From: Caldilineaceae bacterium
Lineage (GTDB): Bacteria; Chloroflexota; Anaerolineae; Caldilineales; Caldilineaceae
Assembly (NCBI GenBank): GCA_018003515.1
Contig: JAGNDO010000001.1
Span: forward strand, 1 to 64,000
DNA: 64,000 nt
Reading direction: 5' to 3'
A model generated the notes under the pieces. The model was given only the letters and a program-made list of their open reading frames with translations, was not told the DNA's origin and made no database searches. Numbering within the stretch: position 1 is the stretch's first letter; every line of letters starts with the position of its first letter. Positions 62,107 to 64,000 of this stretch are shown here, piece by piece. The position numbers were made by a program, and so were the translations under genes.

Positions 62107-63033
62107 TTACGCCAACGCCATCACCGGCAACACGCCGACTTGCTCTTCCCAGCCGTCCCGTTCCACCAACAGCCCGCTGAGGCCCTGGGCTTCCAGATGA
62201 CGCTTGCCCGCCTTGCTGCCCAGGATCAACGCCACCTTGGCCGCCACCTCCGCCTGCACCGTGGTCCCGGCCAGGACGGTGACTGTGTGCAGGTCGCTGG
62301 TGCTGGGCCTGCCCGTGCGGGGGTCGATCAGGTGGTGGCGGGGTTCGCCGTTCCGCTGCCAATGGCGACCGCCGATGCTGCTGGTGGCAATCGCTCCCCG
62401 CTCCAGCCCCAGGACCGGGCCGGGGCGAGTGGGGACGAAGGGGTCTTCCACGGCCACGGGCCAGGGCGTTCCGCCGGGTGCGCCGCTGGAACGCATATCC
62501 CCGCCGGCGTTCACCAAAGCCTCGCCCCAGCCCGCCAACAGATCCACGGCCTGATCCACGGCCCAGCCCTTGGCGATTCCGCCCAGATCCAGGCCTGTGC
62601 CTTTGGGCAGGAAAATTGTGTGCCCGGCTGGGTTTAGCACCACTTGCCGCCAATCGGGGCGGGCTGGGACAACATCCGCGGGGCCAGTGCTACCCCTTGC
62701 CGCCAATAGGTCAAAGCTGCGGTCATAGCCAGCGTGTTCCAAGGCCATTAGCACCGTGGGGTCAAACACACCCCCACTGTTGCGGGCAGCGGCCAAGGCC
62801 AGGGAGACCACCCTCCCCAACTGCGCCGAGACCGGCTGGGGACCATTCCCCGCCCCCCGGTTCAACCGGCACAGCCCAGAGTCGGGGCGAAAGCGGCTCA
62901 TCTCCGCCTCTATCGCGGTGAAAAGCTCTTCGACCTGGCTCAAAATAGCCCCGGCCTGGGCCTGGGGGTCCAAGTTCCACAACCAGACGGCGACATCGGT
63001 ATTCATGGCTCGGAAACGGTGTTCGTGTAACAT
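62107..63033 (-). CDS. apbE: FAD:protein FMN transferase
   Basis: A 308-residue ApbE protein, which attaches FMN to Ser/Thr of target proteins. FRAMNTDVAVWLW opens it. LDLGGIAKGWAVDQAVDLL is the FAD/Mg signature, then ALVNAGGDMRSSG and HHLIDPRTGRPS, all conserved. GGTGGAG lies 6 nt before ATG 63033. There is no obvious lipobox. The target may be beyond the window; no (S/T)GA(S/T) motif is seen in the two small proteins next to it. Confidence 0.92.
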   Translation of the reverse strand: MLHEHRFRAMNTDVAVWLWNLDPQAQAGAILSQVEELFTAIEAEMSRFRPDSGLCRLNRGAGNGPQPVSAQLGRVVSLALAAARNSGGVFDPTVLMALEHAGYDRSFDLLAARGSTGPADVVPARPDWRQVVLNPAGHTIFLPKGTGLDLGGIAKGWAVDQAVDLLAGWGEALVNAGGDMRSSGAPGGTPWPVAVEDPFVPTRPGPVLGLERGAIATSSIGGRHWQRNGEPRHHLIDPRTGRPSTSDLHTVTVLAGTTVQAEVAAKVALILGSKAGKRHLEAQGLSGLLVERDGWEEQVGVLPVMALA

Positions 63034-63046
63034 GGGAATCTCCACC

Positions 63047-63111
63047 AATCTCCCAATCTCTCAATCTCTCAATCTCATGCCGAGATTAGGAGATTGAGAG
63101 ATTGGGAGATT
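63047..63111. repeat. 30-bp inverted repeat of GAGATTGR octamers
   Basis: Arms 63047-63076 and 63082-63111 match with two mismatches around a 5-base loop, between apbE and the small membrane-anchored protein. Confidence 0.8.
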
Positions 63112-63122
63112 AGACTTGCGCA

Positions 63123-63668
63123 CTAGGACGCTTTGGTAACGGCAACGGGTGCCCGGAAGACCGGCGCAACCGGCATGGCCGGCATGGTGATGGCGGGGGC
63201 CGGTGCGCTGGCGAAGGATGCCTGGCTGGGTTGAGCAGCCTGTTGATTATTGGACTGGCCGCTGAAGTCTCCGCCGCCCTGATTGGCTACCGTCTGTCCC
63301 CCGCTGACCGAGACCGGTACCCGCACGATGAGGGTGCGGGGTTGGTTGGCGCTACTGGCCTGGGCCGCCATCTGGGCCGTGCGGGTGGACTGGGCAAACT
63401 CCAGGGCCTGGACCACCTGCACCACGGCGCTGGCCTGGGTGGTGCGGGCCGTTTCCGCCGCGGCGTTGGCCTGCTCCACACGGGTCAACAGGGTGGAGCC
63501 TAACAGGGTGACGCCCACACCGGCAGAAAGAATGATGCTCTTCCAACTTATACTGGTATCTCGCTTGATGGGTACAGGTCTGGTTTGGGCGGCCCCGGTC
63601 TGCGCAGACCGGGGCCGGGATGCCGTGCTGGCCGGGATAGCCGTGTTGGGTATAGTCGGATTAGTCAT
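63123..63668 (-). CDS. Small membrane-anchored low-complexity protein
   Basis: A 181-residue protein with one helix (SIILSAGVGVTLLGSTLL) near residue 55 and a Gln/Ala/Ser-rich outside region. No known domain. Its ATG overlaps the stop of the upstream gene by 8 nt (ATGACTAA), so they are coupled. It may be an anchor or scaffold for the neighbouring flavin system. Confidence 0.65.
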   Translation of the reverse strand: MTNPTIPNTAIPASTASRPRSAQTGAAQTRPVPIKRDTSISWKSIILSAGVGVTLLGSTLLTRVEQANAAAETARTTQASAVVQVVQALEFAQSTRTAQMAAQASSANQPRTLIVRVPVSVSGGQTVANQGGGDFSGQSNNQQAAQPSQASFASAPAPAITMPAMPVAPVFRAPVAVTKAS

Positions 63669-64000
63669 TGTCGCCACCATCGTGGTCGTCATCGTGTTCG
63701 CCATCTTCGCGCTCGCTGCCGTGGTCATCGTCACCTTGATAGCTGATGTTGGTGGCAACTGGGGCGGTCTGCAAGGTGTCGATCTGGGTGTAGGCGTCTT
63801 GCAGGGCGGCGTAGGCCTGTTCCAACTGGGCCTGATAGGCGGCGGCCACCTGATCCACGGCGGGATCACTCTGCTGCGCCGGGGCAAAAGCTTGTCCCCC
63901 CCCGTCCCACTGCTGACCACCGGAAGAAGCGGCGATCTGCTGCTGACCTGCCATGTAGATGGGTTCCACAGTCACCACAATGGGCGGCTGCTTGCCCGTG
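63661..64000 (-). CDS. C-terminal part of an unknown protein with Asp/His-rich tail (runs off the window)
   Basis: The frame is open to the window edge. The visible 112 residues begin TGKQPPIVVTVEPIYMAGQQ and are Gln/Ala-rich, and the end GDDDHGSEREDGEHDDDHDG is strongly acidic with several His, which could bind metal. No family recognised. Confidence 0.6.
   Translation of the reverse strand, partial: TGKQPPIVVTVEPIYMAGQQQIAASSGGQQWDGGGQAFAPAQQSDPAVDQVAAAYQAQLEQAYAALQDAYTQIDTLQTAPVATNISYQGDDDHGSEREDGEHDDDHDGGDND

Overview
This 64 kb window is a GC-rich bacterial chromosome segment, most likely from a member of the phylum Chloroflexota (Anaerolineae/Ardenticatenia-like, filamentous or biofilm type). 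That assignment is inference. It rests on the gene repertoire (many lipoproteins with GC-rich low-complexity linkers, SPT-like alpha-oxoamine synthase, YeeE/YedE proteins, a giant FtsX permease, sugar ABC systems without their own ATPase, DUF433/VapB-type orphans) and on the abundance of short intergenic repeats. No rRNA, tRNA, CRISPR array, phage or transposase gene was found.

Layout. 1-4664 (minus): end of a HerA-like ATPase, a family-2 glycosyltransferase, an RmlD-like reductase, Pcm and a YheT-like hydrolase. 4846-11153 (plus): pgi, an SPT-like alpha-oxoamine synthase with an overlapping NAD-dependent reductase, a conserved protein of unknown function, a low-molecular-weight phosphatase and a threonine/serine dehydratase. 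11450-14955: a small hypothetical protein, a flavin-dependent halogenase-like enzyme, and a glutaredoxin-thioredoxin reductase fusion.

15158-22983 is the most distinctive block. A minus-strand operon runs arsR, octaheme cytochrome of the tetrathionate-reductase (OTR) family, heptaheme-cytochrome b fusion, YeeE/YedE half-transporter, YeeE/YedE-rhodanese fusion with a SoxY-like GGGGCG tail. A rhodanese lipoprotein lies divergent to it. A TTCA-N10-TGAA operator overlaps the arsR promoter. A second, perfectly palindromic copy sits at the other end of the operon on a sigma-70-like promoter that drives no recognisable gene, only a possible short terminated RNA, next to a DsrE-like gene fragment. 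Together the genes look like a sulfur-responsive system that moves inorganic sulfur across the membrane and couples it to the quinone pool.

23083-28657: SURF1, a solitary HicB, a radical SAM protein, a TPR protein and a decayed toxin-antitoxin-like cluster (VapB/DUF2281 and two DUF433). 29135-40319: LolD/MacB-type exporter, hydrolases, PH-domain protein and an ABC-2 exporter. 40565-56737: two facing carbohydrate-uptake loci. The LacI-controlled locus has two permeases, a binding protein, a VCBS/ASPIC lipoprotein, GH4 and galE. The ROK-controlled locus has two permeases, a binding protein and GH31. Neither has an ATPase. 57065-64000: an orphan HigA-type antidote, a hypothetical protein, a RlaP-type nucleotidyltransferase, a two-component system, then a ferric-reductase-like membrane protein, ApbE and two small low-complexity proteins that may form an FMN-based electron-transfer cassette.

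Between genes there are many perfect hairpins of 13-33 bp, three copies of a ~115-130 bp palindromic element, and tandem 7-, 8- and 10-mers. Some of the short repeats have entered coding sequences.
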